Virus record (IMG/VR): IMGVR_UViG_3300032323_002779
Location: 1-64,000 of that record
DNA length: 64,000 nt
DNA from: a virus
Reading direction: 5' to 3' (one strand)
In this document: positions 1 through 8,579 of the stretch, piece by piece
How positions within the stretch are numbered: the first letter of the stretch is position 1
Layout of the letters: each line of letters starts with the position of its first letter
The notes under the pieces: generated by a model
The model's database searches: none
Told to the model about the DNA's origin: nothing
What the model saw: the letters and a program-made list of their open reading frames with translations, nothing else
Made by a program: the position numbers and the translations under genes

Positions 1-1
1 A

Positions 2-208
2 GCAACTAATCAATACTTCCTAAAAAATAACCTTGAAAAAAAATGTTTTTGGTCGCCAAGTTCTGCCGTAAATAATTACAAGTATAAGAAGTTTAAGTTT
101 TTAAAAGGTATGTTTAAAGACCTGAAAATGTACTTCAATATCATCAAATATGTTGGTCTTAAAAATTACATAAATCAAGTTTTAACATTCTGTAAGCAAA
201 ACGTTTAA
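2..208 (+). CDS. C-terminal end of a protein cut by the window edge
   Basis: An open frame runs in from the left edge and stops at TAA 206-208, giving 68 residues rich in Lys, Tyr and Phe. There is no start codon in the window. The amphipathic, basic C-terminus resembles the tails of membrane-associated glycosyltransferases, and the next genes are glycan genes, but no motif allows a family call. Only the reading frame and its fit with the following gene (14 bases downstream) are seen directly. Confidence 0.55.
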   Translation, partial: ATNQYFLKNNLEKKCFWSPSSAVNNYKYKKFKFLKGMFKDLKMYFNIIKYVGLKNYINQVLTFCKQNV

Positions 209-222
209 CAACAAAAAAAACT

Positions 223-930
223 ATGGAACATATACATAAAAAAGTTTGCGTAATTCTGCATTTATATTATGTAGATTTATGGGGTTATTTTCTGCCGTAT
301 CTTAAAAGGATTGATACTGATATTGATTTGTACGTTACGATTACAGACGGTCATTCGGGTCAATTTACAGACATACACGATGCTATAATGAGTGAGTTTC
401 CACAAGCGTACATTTACTCCTTGCCTAACAGGGGAATGGACGTTGCTCCTTTTCTGTACGTTATGAATCAAATTTTTTTAAGCGGAAACACTTACGATGT
501 AATTATTAAACTTCATAGCAAAAAGAGTTTGGCTCACAGTTACGAACTCGGAGAGCGTTGGCGAAATCAATTAACTGATGCCTTGTTAGGGTCTTTGCCT
601 AAATTACAAAACAATTACCTATCTTGTACCAATACAAACTCAAAAATGGTAGGTAGTGCAATTTGGACTTTAAACCAAAGCGTTATAGGTTATGAGCAAC
701 AGTACTTCTCTCAACCAATTACTTTTACCGATTATGAATTTGTTGGTGGCACTATGTTTATGGTTGATTTTTTTACTGTAATGAATTGGTTTGTTTGCGA
801 AAGAATTTTTGAAAGATTCTACGATAAATTTGAAGACGGCTACATAGGGGACGGCTCAATAGCGCATCACTTGGAAAGAGTTTTAGGGTGTTTAATAAAA
901 TTAAAGGGACATAACATTTTAAGAGCGTAA
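223..930 (+). CDS. RgpF-like rhamnan synthesis / polysaccharide protein
   Basis: 235 residues, similar in pattern to the RgpF domain found in rhamnose-rich polysaccharide synthesis and in many multi-domain glycosyltransferases. Visible landmarks are NRGMDVAPFL at about 70-79, IKLHSKKS at about 95-102 and VGGTMFMVDF at about 173-182, in the order known for the family. It is shorter than the usual RgpF protein and would be a stand-alone domain. It begins a run of glycan genes and probably acts in building or transferring a sugar chain. The acceptor cannot be seen from sequence. Confidence 0.7.
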   Translation: MEHIHKKVCVILHLYYVDLWGYFLPYLKRIDTDIDLYVTITDGHSGQFTDIHDAIMSEFPQAYIYSLPNRGMDVAPFLYVMNQIFLSGNTYDVIIKLHSKKSLAHSYELGERWRNQLTDALLGSLPKLQNNYLSCTNTNSKMVGSAIWTLNQSVIGYEQQYFSQPITFTDYEFVGGTMFMVDFFTVMNWFVCERIFERFYDKFEDGYIGDGSIAHHLERVLGCLIKLKGHNILRA

Positions 931-933
931 ACT

Positions 934-1311
934 ATGGATTTGGAAGAAAAAATTGCGGATTATACTAAAAAGAAAAAAGAAGCGCAAGGAGCGGTGGATT
1001 TTTACCAAATGCACCTTGACGCATTGTCAAAATTGACGCAACCGACAACCGATGAATTTTACTCAAATCTACCAAATGAAAAATATTATAGCGTGGAGTT
1101 TGAAAAAAAGAAGTACGAGTTTATTTTAGGTGGGGACGGAAGGAGTTCTGCTTGGAGCGAATGGAGAGAGGGTAATGTTTTGGTTGTAAAGGTTAAAGAG
1201 GGGTACTACATTACCAATGAATTAATAACCGTACTTACTAACTATGTAAAGGAAAAATACAAAGGGCAATACAGTCATTTGGAAACGCACTTTATGAATA
1301 TAAAATTGTAA
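934..1311 (+). CDS. Hypothetical protein in glycan block
   Basis: 125 residues, not recognised. The first 35 residues are a charged, probably coiled-coil helix; the rest alternates in a way that suggests a small beta-sheet domain (GGDGRSSAWSEW near the middle). No membrane segment or signal peptide. It follows the RgpF-like gene by three bases and precedes the aminotransferase, so it is almost certainly co-transcribed with glycan genes. Confidence 0.6.
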   Translation: MDLEEKIADYTKKKKEAQGAVDFYQMHLDALSKLTQPTTDEFYSNLPNEKYYSVEFEKKKYEFILGGDGRSSAWSEWREGNVLVVKVKEGYYITNELITVLTNYVKEKYKGQYSHLETHFMNIKL

Positions 1312-1326
1312 ACTAATTCAAATAAA

Positions 1327-2004
1327 ATGGCACAAGGAGTTCATAAAATCACAGAGGATTTCGAGAAAGAATTAGCAAGATATACAGGTGCGCCTTATGT
1401 TATTTGCGTAGATAATCAAAGCAACGGATTGTTCTTGGCTTTGCATTATTGGGTCGAAAAAAGAAAAAAAGAGCATTACAAGTCAAAAGACTTTAAATAC
1501 ATAGAGATTATAGATGTTCCGCAACGTACTTACCCGTCCGTGCCTTGCGAAGTAATTCACGCAGGGGCGCAGGTAAACTTCACAAAAGTAGAGGGAGAAA
1601 CTATAAAGGGTGCTTATCAGTTAACACCAACTAACGTATGGGATTCTGCGCTACGCTTTACGGCTGATATGTACATACCTGAATCGATGATGTGTATTTC
1701 TTTTACAGGGGCTTACAAGCATTTTAAACTATCAAAAGGAGGTGCAATACTGTTGGACGATTTAGATGCCTACAATTGGCTAAAAAAAGCCCGTTTTAGC
1801 GGAAGAAGCGAATGTAGTTACCACGATGATAACTTTGACGATAATCCTGTAATCGGTTGGAACTTTTATATGATGCCTGAACTGTCTGCAAGGGGCTTAT
1901 TGTTGATGAACCAATTTTATAATGCTGACGGAAGCAAAAAGCATAATAAGGATTTGGAATTGCCTTATCCTGATTTAAGCAAATTTAAGATTTGGAAGCA
2001 ATGA
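1327..2004 (+). CDS. DegT/DnrJ/EryC1-like aminotransferase, short form
   Basis: 225 residues with the N-terminal pattern of sugar aminotransferases: FEKELARYTGAPYVICVDNQ at about 12-31 and SFTGAYKHFKLSKGGAILLD, where Lys131 is the best candidate for the PLP-binding lysine. VWDSAL supplies the Asp expected near the PLP ring. Family members are usually about 370 residues; the small C-terminal domain is missing here. So it is either a minimal enzyme or has lost part of its function. With the acetyltransferase at 3.1 kb it could make an N-acetylated amino-deoxy sugar. Its stop overlaps the next start (ATGA). Confidence 0.72.
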   Translation: MAQGVHKITEDFEKELARYTGAPYVICVDNQSNGLFLALHYWVEKRKKEHYKSKDFKYIEIIDVPQRTYPSVPCEVIHAGAQVNFTKVEGETIKGAYQLTPTNVWDSALRFTADMYIPESMMCISFTGAYKHFKLSKGGAILLDDLDAYNWLKKARFSGRSECSYHDDNFDDNPVIGWNFYMMPELSARGLLLMNQFYNADGSKKHNKDLELPYPDLSKFKIWKQ

Positions 2005-2726
2005 AAAAGCACCTGATTGTATTCTTGGCTTATCAACATTTGGACATTGTAAGATGTAGTTTTGAAAGCATTAAAAATGTTGATGCTGACATATTTGTTG
2101 TCGAAAACAAGTCTGAAAACTCAACTTTGATTGCTGATTATTTTAAAGACCAAAATCAAATTGGCTACATACAGTTTCACGAAAACGTAGCAAATAGTTC
2201 TATGAACATTTTTATAGATGACTTTTGGGATTTGATTAATCAATACGAGTATGTTACATTCACAGACGGCGACCTTTTTGTTTATGATGCAAAAGGAATG
2301 TTTGAAGAGGTGTTCGATGCTTTTAAAGACCCGCAAGTTATTATTAGTAGTGCCGACTTATGGCAGGGCAACAATTATCAAAATGCAGAACGACTTGGGA
2401 CTGATTGTTTTCTTCAGGAAATGAGTTCTAATCAAACCGAATTTGGAAGTATTCAGGGTCATACAGGAAACTTTTTCATAACGATAAAAAACCAAGACAT
2501 CGGTATTGTAAAACAAGGCAGATTATATTTGGACAGTTACCTTGCCGAAGCAGTAAATTCAATGAGCAGAAGTTGGTTTAAGACTAATAGAAATAAAGTT
2601 TATCACTTGACTTGGGATTTATACTTCGAGGGAAACCCGTATTTTGAATTTAAAAAACAAGTGTTTGATAAAATATGGTTCAGAGAACATAAGTCGGGTT
2701 ATGATATTCTAAAAAATAGTTTTTAA
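2001..2726 (+). CDS. GT-A-like glycosyltransferase
   Basis: 241 residues from the ATG that overlaps the preceding stop codon; an upstream TTG is less likely as a start. The N-terminus (HLIVFLAYQHLDIVRCSFES) and a DGD motif at residues 89-91 after a hydrophobic strand are typical of GT-A fold nucleotide-sugar transferases, where the acidic motif binds the metal and sugar nucleotide. No membrane segment. It lies between an aminotransferase and an acetyltransferase, which suggests transfer of a modified amino sugar, but donor and acceptor are unknown. Confidence 0.65.
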   Translation: MKKHLIVFLAYQHLDIVRCSFESIKNVDADIFVVENKSENSTLIADYFKDQNQIGYIQFHENVANSSMNIFIDDFWDLINQYEYVTFTDGDLFVYDAKGMFEEVFDAFKDPQVIISSADLWQGNNYQNAERLGTDCFLQEMSSNQTEFGSIQGHTGNFFITIKNQDIGIVKQGRLYLDSYLAEAVNSMSRSWFKTNRNKVYHLTWDLYFEGNPYFEFKKQVFDKIWFREHKSGYDILKNSF

Positions 2727-2738
2727 AATTTAAAAAAA

Positions 2739-3068
2739 ATGGAAAACCAAGAACAACAAACACAGTCAGGCGGAGTAACTATCAATAACTTTTCCCAAAT
2801 GAAGTTTTCTAAAAAAAACTTTGAAGAGTTAAAAAGACTTTGCGTTGAAAAACATCAAGAAATCAATTTGATTTACGGCGTGTACCAACAAAATACCTCT
2901 TTAATCGAAACCATAAACGATTTGAAAAAATCTTTGAGCAGAGAAGAAAAAAAGACAGAGTATTATCGTGAATTCGTTTCGGTGCTTTGCGCAAAAATAA
3001 AAGCCCTAAAACTAAACGTGAAGTTTTACAAAAAAAGAATTAAGTTAAACAGAAAATCAATAGATTGA
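2739..3068 (+). CDS. Hypothetical coiled-coil protein
   Basis: 109 residues, not recognised. After a polar N-terminus of about 25 residues the protein is almost wholly helical, Lys/Glu-rich and strongly basic at its end (FYKKRIKLNRK). No membrane segment. It sits within the glycan run and its stop lies just before the start of the acetyltransferase gene. Confidence 0.55.
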   Translation: MENQEQQTQSGGVTINNFSQMKFSKKNFEELKRLCVEKHQEINLIYGVYQQNTSLIETINDLKKSLSREEKKTEYYREFVSVLCAKIKALKLNVKFYKKRIKLNRKSID

Positions 3069-3070
3069 AA

Positions 3071-3742
3071 ATGGAAAATACGGAAAGCATAAAAGAAGAT
3101 TTAAAGGTTGAAGAAACAAAAAACATTCAACAAGACGAACAGTCTGTAACAAGACAATTAGAGCCTGTTTTGATTGGAGCAGGTGGTTTTGCAAGAGAAA
3201 TTAGAGGAGAAGTTAGACTGCAATATGGAAACGTGCTTAAAATGTATGTAGATGACCAATATTGGGTAGAGGGATTGTACAGGATTTCAGAGTTTGACCC
3301 GAAAACTCAAAGCGCACTAATTGCGGTAGGAAACCCTGCTGACAAGAAAAAGTTATTGGCTAAACTTCCTGAAAACACGGAGTTTTGGAACTATATTTCT
3401 CCCCGTGCTTATGTGAATAATTTAAGAATGGGTAAAGGTAATTTTATTTGCGCAGGAACTATAATCACGGTCAATGTAACGATTGGTAATCACGTTCACT
3501 TAAACTTACATACAACGGTTGGACACGATGCCGTGTTAGGCGATTTTGTGACTACTGCTCCTAATGTAAATATTAGCGGAAACGTAACGATTAAAGATGG
3601 GGTGTATTTGGGTACTGCTTCTTGCGTAAAAGAGAAGTTGACTATTTGCGAGGACGTTGTTTTAGGAATGAACGCAAGTGTCGTGAAAGACATTACCGAG
3701 AGCGGTACATACGTTGGTATTCCTGCTAAAAAAATTAAGTAA
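3071..3742 (+). CDS. PglD-like sugar O/N-acyltransferase (left-handed beta helix)
   Basis: 223 residues from ATG 3071. After about 30 disordered residues comes PVLIGAGGFAREI, the Rossmann-like sugar-nucleotide binding motif of PglD/NeuD enzymes, then hexapeptide repeats forming a left-handed beta helix and the expected His in VGHDAVLGD (His152). The end GIPAKKIK is a typical family terminus. These enzymes acetylate UDP- or dTDP-amino sugars made by DegT aminotransferases, one of which is encoded 1.1 kb upstream. The extra polar N-terminus is unusual and may be a linker. Call is firm; substrate is inferred. Confidence 0.85.
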   Translation: MENTESIKEDLKVEETKNIQQDEQSVTRQLEPVLIGAGGFAREIRGEVRLQYGNVLKMYVDDQYWVEGLYRISEFDPKTQSALIAVGNPADKKKLLAKLPENTEFWNYISPRAYVNNLRMGKGNFICAGTIITVNVTIGNHVHLNLHTTVGHDAVLGDFVTTAPNVNISGNVTIKDGVYLGTASCVKEKLTICEDVVLGMNASVVKDITESGTYVGIPAKKIK

Positions 3743-3745
3743 TCA

Positions 3746-4249
3746 ATGGTAATTGAGCAATTAAAAAATAAGGAAGTAAGACCCTGCAAAGATTATCAGT
3801 TGCGGGTTTTATTTCTTGACCCAAAGCCAATTTACGACAGGATTAAGGTTGACCATTTTGCAAGAGTACAAAGTGTTCCTATTGGCGATATGTTTCCTTT
3901 AAATGGAAATTTATGCGGTTGCGGTTGCGGTGCGGAAGTGACAGGAAGAAGAAGACGTTGGGCTACGGATAGTTGTAAATATTTCGCACAAGCGGTTTGG
4001 GCTATTATAAATGGTCATTCTGAAACAATATCAAGTTATCTAAAACTGTATCACGGAGTAGTTGCTTGTATTGAGTGCGGAATAACAGATTTTTACACAG
4101 AATATGCAAATGGGTTATCTGTAAGTTCCGTACATAAAGACCACATAGTTCCTGTTTTTAAAGGCGGGGGCGGTTGTTGGTTATCAAACTATCAATATTT
4201 ATGCGATACCTGTCATAAACAAAAAACAAAAACTGATTTAAAAAAATAA
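3746..4249 (+). CDS. HNH endonuclease
   Basis: 167 residues. The C-terminal third shows an HNH core: KDHIVPVFKGGGGCWLSNYQ followed by LCDTCHKQKT, with an earlier CIECG supplying the other zinc pair. A Cys-rich CGCGCG cluster at about 53-58 is probably a second zinc site. It starts three bases after the acetyltransferase. HNH proteins in viruses are either free-standing homing enzymes or DNA-processing nucleases; nothing here decides which, but its place inside a glycan operon suits a mobile nuclease. Confidence 0.8.
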   Translation: MVIEQLKNKEVRPCKDYQLRVLFLDPKPIYDRIKVDHFARVQSVPIGDMFPLNGNLCGCGCGAEVTGRRRRWATDSCKYFAQAVWAIINGHSETISSYLKLYHGVVACIECGITDFYTEYANGLSVSSVHKDHIVPVFKGGGGCWLSNYQYLCDTCHKQKTKTDLKK

Positions 4250-4251
4250 AA

Positions 4252-4896
4252 ATGGACTTAAAATTATCACAACTTTCATTGGATATGGTTCGGCAAATTG
4301 CCTCTGATGTTCCGACATTCCACCACCATTATCACATTCTTTACGACATAGCAAATACCTTTGGCGACAAGAAAATTAATTATGTAGAAATAGGTGCTTA
4401 CGCAGGAGGCAGTTCTTGTTTATTGATGCAGAGATTAAACACTACTATTATCAGTATAGATTTAGGAGAGCCTATGCCAAAAGCGGTAGTTTTTGAGAAC
4501 ATAATTAATTATAAAAATAATAATAATTATTATAAATATATACAAGGAAATTCTCAATCAATCGAAACAAAAAATCAAGTTATAGAAACTTTGAGTAATT
4601 CAAGGATTTTAGGATATAGCAACAGGATTGATGTATTGTTTATTGACGGCGACCACTCTTTTAACGGAGTACTTGCCGACTTTTCTATGTATAGCGATTT
4701 AGTGAATATTGGAGGTTATGTAATTTTTGATGATTACAACGATAGTGTTTACAGTCCTGAAGTAAAACAAGCCGTAGATAGTTTGTTACCAAGCCTTTCT
4801 GATTACGAAATTATTGGTACTTTGGAAAATACTTTAGGTGCTTATCCGAGCGAACTAAAAGAGGGTAATTGTTTCATCATTAAAAGAATCAAATAA
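4252..4896 (+). CDS. Class I SAM-dependent methyltransferase (Methyltransf_24-like)
   Basis: 214 residues. VEIGAYAGGSS at about 44-54 is the SAM-binding motif I, and LFIDGDHSFNGVLADF around residue 132 is the metal-binding acidic motif of the group that includes cephalosporin hydroxylases and sugar O-methyltransferases. VIFDDYND follows. It overlaps the next glycosyltransferase by one base (TAATG). In this setting the likely acceptor is a sugar of the glycan, which is inference. Confidence 0.8.
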   Translation: MDLKLSQLSLDMVRQIASDVPTFHHHYHILYDIANTFGDKKINYVEIGAYAGGSSCLLMQRLNTTIISIDLGEPMPKAVVFENIINYKNNNNYYKYIQGNSQSIETKNQVIETLSNSRILGYSNRIDVLFIDGDHSFNGVLADFSMYSDLVNIGGYVIFDDYNDSVYSPEVKQAVDSLLPSLSDYEIIGTLENTLGAYPSELKEGNCFIIKRIK

Positions 4897-5603
4897 TGAC
4901 GTTAGGGGTTACAATACACACATACCAAAGGGCTGACGGTCAAACACCTCACTTGCTTATGAGGGCTATCCAATGTGTAGTAAGTCAGTCGTACCAAAAC
5001 TATAAAATTTTTATAGTTGGGGATAAGTACGAAAATAATCAGGAGTTTGAAGATATTATAAATGAGTTTGTTGAAATCAAAGACAAAATAGTTTATGAAA
5101 ACTTACATTTTGCCCACGAAAGGGATAAGTATTTAGGGGTAAATAATACCGCTCTTTGGAATTGCGGAGGTGCAAATGCTCTTAATCACGCTAATAACTT
5201 GGCAAAGGCTCACGGAGTAACAAAGGTTTGTCATTTAGACCACGATGACGTTTGGTTGCCAAATCATTTAGAGGTTATTGCTAAAGCAATTGCAGAGAAA
5301 AACAATCCCGCTTTTATCCATACATTAAGTCGGTATCTAAACAATCCTGTGTTTCCTGCAATGGTTGTTGACGGGCAGGTAGCAGAGCATTATCCGTCTT
5401 ACTGTAATTTGATTCATAGTTCGGTTTATTACGATTTAGAGCAAATTCATTTGCCTTACAGGGATATGTATGAGGAAATGGGGGTTATATTTCCAAGTGA
5501 CGGAGATATGTGGGAAAGAATAGCCGACAAATGCCGTGCAGAGAACTTAAAAAGTTATGTAATCAGGCAGGTTACTTGCATACACGAAAACGAAAACTAT
5601 TAA
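4896..5603 (+). CDS. Family 2 glycosyltransferase
   Basis: 235 residues starting LGVTIHTYQRADGQTPHLLM, a GT2 N-terminal strand, with a central DHDDVWLPNHLE around residue 115 that fits the metal-binding DxD region. The fold is compact, without membrane segments, so it acts in the cytoplasm on soluble or lipid-bound acceptors. Translation is coupled to the methyltransferase through the TAATG overlap. Confidence 0.82.
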   Translation: MTLGVTIHTYQRADGQTPHLLMRAIQCVVSQSYQNYKIFIVGDKYENNQEFEDIINEFVEIKDKIVYENLHFAHERDKYLGVNNTALWNCGGANALNHANNLAKAHGVTKVCHLDHDDVWLPNHLEVIAKAIAEKNNPAFIHTLSRYLNNPVFPAMVVDGQVAEHYPSYCNLIHSSVYYDLEQIHLPYRDMYEEMGVIFPSDGDMWERIADKCRAENLKSYVIRQVTCIHENENY

Positions 5604-5613
5604 AACGAAAATT

Positions 5614-6009
5614 ATGAAACTATTTTTAGCAATTTACCTGTTGGGGTCTATCATTTCGCTTATAATGACGATTATCACTTTAACGTTAAATAAGAAGAGA
5701 GGAGAGGCTATTATTGACCACGCTAACGATAAATTATCCGAAAAGTTTGACTGTTACGAGAGAGTTAATTTTGTCAATCCTAATATTTATTGTGCAATTA
5801 ACTTCATTATGTCTTGGGCGCAAGTGGCTATGTTTATTTACTCTTATTTGCCAAGTCGTTTTATTATAAAAATCTATTTTTACAGGATTATTTCTAAAAT
5901 ATTTATTTGGATTAGCGTCAAATCAAATGTAGTAGCACACGCAGTAGTTGAAAAGCATAATAATTTGATTAAAGAGTACAATAAAAAATACGGAATTAAG
6001 GAAGATTAA
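5614..6009 (+). CDS. Membrane protein, unknown
   Basis: 131 residues. An N-terminal hydrophobic helix (LAIYLLGSIISLIMTIITL, residues 4-22) and a second around residues 63-80 with a further hydrophobic stretch to about 105 indicate two or three membrane spans. Ends in a basic tail. Not recognised. It closes the first glycan run; a role as anchor or channel is possible but unsupported. Confidence 0.55.
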   Translation: MKLFLAIYLLGSIISLIMTIITLTLNKKRGEAIIDHANDKLSEKFDCYERVNFVNPNIYCAINFIMSWAQVAMFIYSYLPSRFIIKIYFYRIISKIFIWISVKSNVVAHAVVEKHNNLIKEYNKKYGIKED

Positions 6010-6047
6010 AACCTTTCGGAGTGTAGGTTATCCGATAATGATTGAAT

Positions 6048-6221
6048 ATGGAAAGAATGTTTACCGATACAGGTTTTGAAGTTACGCAATTAGTAAGCAA
6101 CAAGAAAACAATTTTTGTTGAAACAAGAGAGGAAGCAAGGAAACTAACAGAGAGAGTAGGGTATTTTTACACCATACTTGACGTAAAGAAAAATATAATC
6201 GGGTTTGGAATCCCTAAATAA
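6048..6221 (+). CDS. Small hypothetical protein
   Basis: 57 residues (starts MERMFTDTGFEVTQLVSNKK). Predicted as a small alpha/beta domain: strand, helix (TREEARKLTERVG), strand pair (YTILDVKKN, IGFGIPK). Soluble, no Cys. It is supported by position, good codon use and an 8-base gap to the next gene. Function unknown. Confidence 0.5.
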   Translation: MERMFTDTGFEVTQLVSNKKTIFVETREEARKLTERVGYFYTILDVKKNIIGFGIPK

Positions 6222-6229
6222 TTTAAGAT

Positions 6230-6556
6230 ATGCAAAAGACACACACAATAATTTATGGAGCATCTGATGATTCGGTGCTAATTGAGGGTCAAATAGATAG
6301 TGAATATCAGAATTGGACACTTGCTCAAAGGGGTATTCCTTTTGAATGTTCGGACGAAACGAAAGGCAGAATAACTTATGACGGGGATTGGAAAATAACC
6401 ATTGAAAAAGAGGGCAGTTTGTTTCAGGAATTAAGACCAAATGTAGGGGATAATGGTAAGCATACCGATTTGGCTTTTAAATGTACCCCGTATAGCGATG
6501 TCCTGATTTTTAAAGACGGAATTTTGTGGGTAAAAATGAATGGTAAAAAGGTTTAA
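6230..6556 (+). CDS. Hypothetical beta-rich protein
   Basis: 108 residues, not recognised. Hydrophobic and charged residues alternate (KGRITYDGDWKITIEKE, VLIFKDGILWVKMNG), which suggests a single beta sandwich or barrel. No signal peptide or membrane span. A TAnnTTTG sequence follows its stop and may start transcription of the next gene. Confidence 0.55.
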   Translation: MQKTHTIIYGASDDSVLIEGQIDSEYQNWTLAQRGIPFECSDETKGRITYDGDWKITIEKEGSLFQELRPNVGDNGKHTDLAFKCTPYSDVLIFKDGILWVKMNGKKV

Positions 6557-6561
6557 ATGCC

Positions 6562-6569
6562 TATATTTG
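6562..6569 (+). promoter_or_regulatory. Possible promoter -7 element
   Basis: TATATTTG matches the Bacteroidota -7 consensus TAnnTTTG and lies 31 bases before the ATG at 6601. I see no TTTG/TTG at the proper -33 spacing, so the call is weak. Confidence 0.35.
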
Positions 6570-6600
6570 TAATCAAGAAACTTTAACTAACAACAAAAAA

Positions 6601-6864
6601 ATGGAAAATAACTTCTCAAAGATTCAATCCAAATATTTGTTTTATGCAAAATGGATTAATGATAATGCCGAAGAAAAGGCTATTGCAGTTATCTTATTAA
6701 TAGATTATAAAAGCCAAACTTTTAGCATTACTCCCGAAAACACATCGAATGATAAATTTGCCTTTATTGGAGGTCATAAAGACACTACTACTATGTGGTA
6801 TGCGGTTGCGGAGGCTATCGTCAAAGCAAATACTTTCGCCCGAAAAGAATTGGGTTTTGAATAA
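6601..6864 (+). CDS. Hypothetical protein
   Basis: 87 residues, soluble, not recognised. Strand-rich first half (AVILLIDYKSQTFSITPE) and a helical end (MWYAVAEAIVKANTFARKEL). It is preceded by an A-rich leader and a possible -7 box. Likely a small alpha/beta protein acting in the host cytoplasm; nothing more can be said. Confidence 0.55.
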   Translation: MENNFSKIQSKYLFYAKWINDNAEEKAIAVILLIDYKSQTFSITPENTSNDKFAFIGGHKDTTTMWYAVAEAIVKANTFARKELGFE

Positions 6865-6899
6865 GAAATTTTATTAACACACTAAAAACAATAAAAATT

Positions 6900-7304
6900 A
6901 TGAATGAAACTATTCACACAGTACCTAAATTAGAGATACTTCAAATAGCAATGGTCTGTCATCAGGCAAACAAAGCGTGGTGCGATGCGCACGGGGATTC
7001 AACACAAAAAAATTGGGACGAAGCGGAAAATTGGCAACGCCAAAGCGCAATTAATGGAGTGATATTTAGGATAGGAAACCCCGATAAAGGACACGATGCG
7101 CAACATAACTCTTGGTTAGATGAAAAAGTAAAAGACGGTTGGGTTTACGGCGAGGTTAAAGATGCCGAAGCCAAAACACACCCTTGTATAGTTCCTTTTG
7201 AAGAACTGCCTGAATTCCAAAAGAAAAAAGACGCTTTGTTTTGCGCTATTGTAGATGCCTTATCTCAAGGTAAAACTCTTGTTTTAGAAGATTTAAAAAA
7301 ATAG
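6900..7304 (+). CDS. RyR-domain protein
   Basis: 134 residues closely matching the RyR domain as seen in bacteria and phages: VCHQANKAWC at about 19-28, NWDEAENWQRQSAINGV, SWLDEKVKDGWVYG, VKDAEAKTHPCIVPFEELP and a final helix KKDALFCAIVDAL. The whole protein is one domain. RyR domains are repeated in ryanodine receptors; stand-alone versions are common in phages and have been proposed to bind nucleotide-derived ligands, which is not proven. Its neighbour three genes downstream is an Acb2-like sponge, so a role in nucleotide-signal interference is worth considering. Confidence 0.85.
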   Translation: MNETIHTVPKLEILQIAMVCHQANKAWCDAHGDSTQKNWDEAENWQRQSAINGVIFRIGNPDKGHDAQHNSWLDEKVKDGWVYGEVKDAEAKTHPCIVPFEELPEFQKKKDALFCAIVDALSQGKTLVLEDLKK

Positions 7305-7307
7305 AAA

Positions 7308-8573
7308 ATGGCTAAACCACAAACAATAAAGAATCTACTTTTCTTTGGCGACTTTGGTTGCACAACAGGATTTGGTAATGTTTCAAAAGAACTTATCGAT
7401 GAATGGTCAAAAGACAAAAACCTAAACATAGTTGTTTTTGCTATTAACAACTTTGCGGAAGTCCCGTATAATTACAAGGATAATGTAAAAGTTCTTCCTG
7501 CTATGACGTTATCCGAAAGCAAAAAAGACGTGTATTGCAGAATAGAGTTTTTAAAAGTGCTATATCAAAATAATTTTGATGTCTTGTTTTGTCTTAATGA
7601 CATTGAGATATTTAATGAGATGGGAGAGCATATTTTAAACGTCAAAACGCAAAAGAAAAAGGAAAACAAGCCAAACTTCAAGTCTATGGTTTATTTTCCG
7701 ATTGATAGCGAACCAAGACCTGTGGATTTGAAAATACTTTCTTTCTTTGACGAAATTATAACTTACACCGAATACGCAAAAAGCGTTTTGAAAAATCTAA
7801 CGACAGAGGCTAATTTCAAAAAAATAAGAGTTATTCCTCACGGTTGTAATACGACAGATTTTTACCCCTTGACTGATGCTGAAAAACTTGAAGCCAAATT
7901 GGAGATTTTAGGCGAAGCGGGAGATGCTGAAACCTACTTATTTGGAACTATAAACAGAAACTCCGCAAGAAAGGATTTAGCGAGTTTGATTTTGGGTTTT
8001 GCAACTTTCAAACATAGTAATCAAGTAAATGCCGTGTTGTATCTACATTGCAATCCTTTAGACCCATCGGGCATTAATATTTTTAGATTGTGTGAAAGAG
8101 TCGGATTAAGGCTTGGCGTAGATGTACTCGTACCAAAAAATTATTCTGAAAACAAAGGGGTGGATAGCGTAGAGTTAAACAGAATCTACAATGCGTTTGA
8201 TTGTTTTATTACCACTACTACCGCAGAGGGTTGGGGATTAACTATCACAGAGGCTATGGCTACTAAAACTTTGGTTATTTGCCCTAAACATACTTCTTTA
8301 ACTGAAATCACAAATGACGGCGACCTTACACTAAACTTTATGTTTATGCAACCTGCCGTGTTTGTAAACGATTTTGAGAAGATTAGATTTGTCTGCAATC
8401 CAAGCGAGGTAAACACTCTTTTAGGAGTTGCATATAATCTTAAAAATGACGAACAGGAATTGCAAGATATGGTTACTGAAAAAGTTGAAAGAGCATATCA
8501 AAAAGTAAAAGGTATGTCTTGGGATAAAATCGCAAAGCAGTTCAAAGTTAAAATTGACAAATTGGCAAAATAA
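7308..8573 (+). CDS. GT4-family glycosyltransferase (GT-B fold)
   Basis: 421 residues, the normal size for GT4. The N-terminal Rossmann domain starts LLFFGDFGCTTGFGNVSKEL. The C-terminal domain has the nucleotide-sugar motif TTTAEGWGLTITEAMATKT at about 303-321, with the conserved Glu pair of the EX7E region. No membrane span. It probably adds a sugar from a nucleotide donor as part of the glycan pathway encoded at 0.2-5.6 kb. Confidence 0.87.
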   Translation: MAKPQTIKNLLFFGDFGCTTGFGNVSKELIDEWSKDKNLNIVVFAINNFAEVPYNYKDNVKVLPAMTLSESKKDVYCRIEFLKVLYQNNFDVLFCLNDIEIFNEMGEHILNVKTQKKKENKPNFKSMVYFPIDSEPRPVDLKILSFFDEIITYTEYAKSVLKNLTTEANFKKIRVIPHGCNTTDFYPLTDAEKLEAKLEILGEAGDAETYLFGTINRNSARKDLASLILGFATFKHSNQVNAVLYLHCNPLDPSGINIFRLCERVGLRLGVDVLVPKNYSENKGVDSVELNRIYNAFDCFITTTTAEGWGLTITEAMATKTLVICPKHTSLTEITNDGDLTLNFMFMQPAVFVNDFEKIRFVCNPSEVNTLLGVAYNLKNDEQELQDMVTEKVERAYQKVKGMSWDKIAKQFKVKIDKLAK

Positions 8574-8579
8574 ATAACT

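Noticed and set aside
3496-3789. Minus-strand open frame opposite the acetyltransferase
   Set aside because: Antisense shadow; the + frame has the complete hexapeptide pattern and no start or promoter supports the minus frame.
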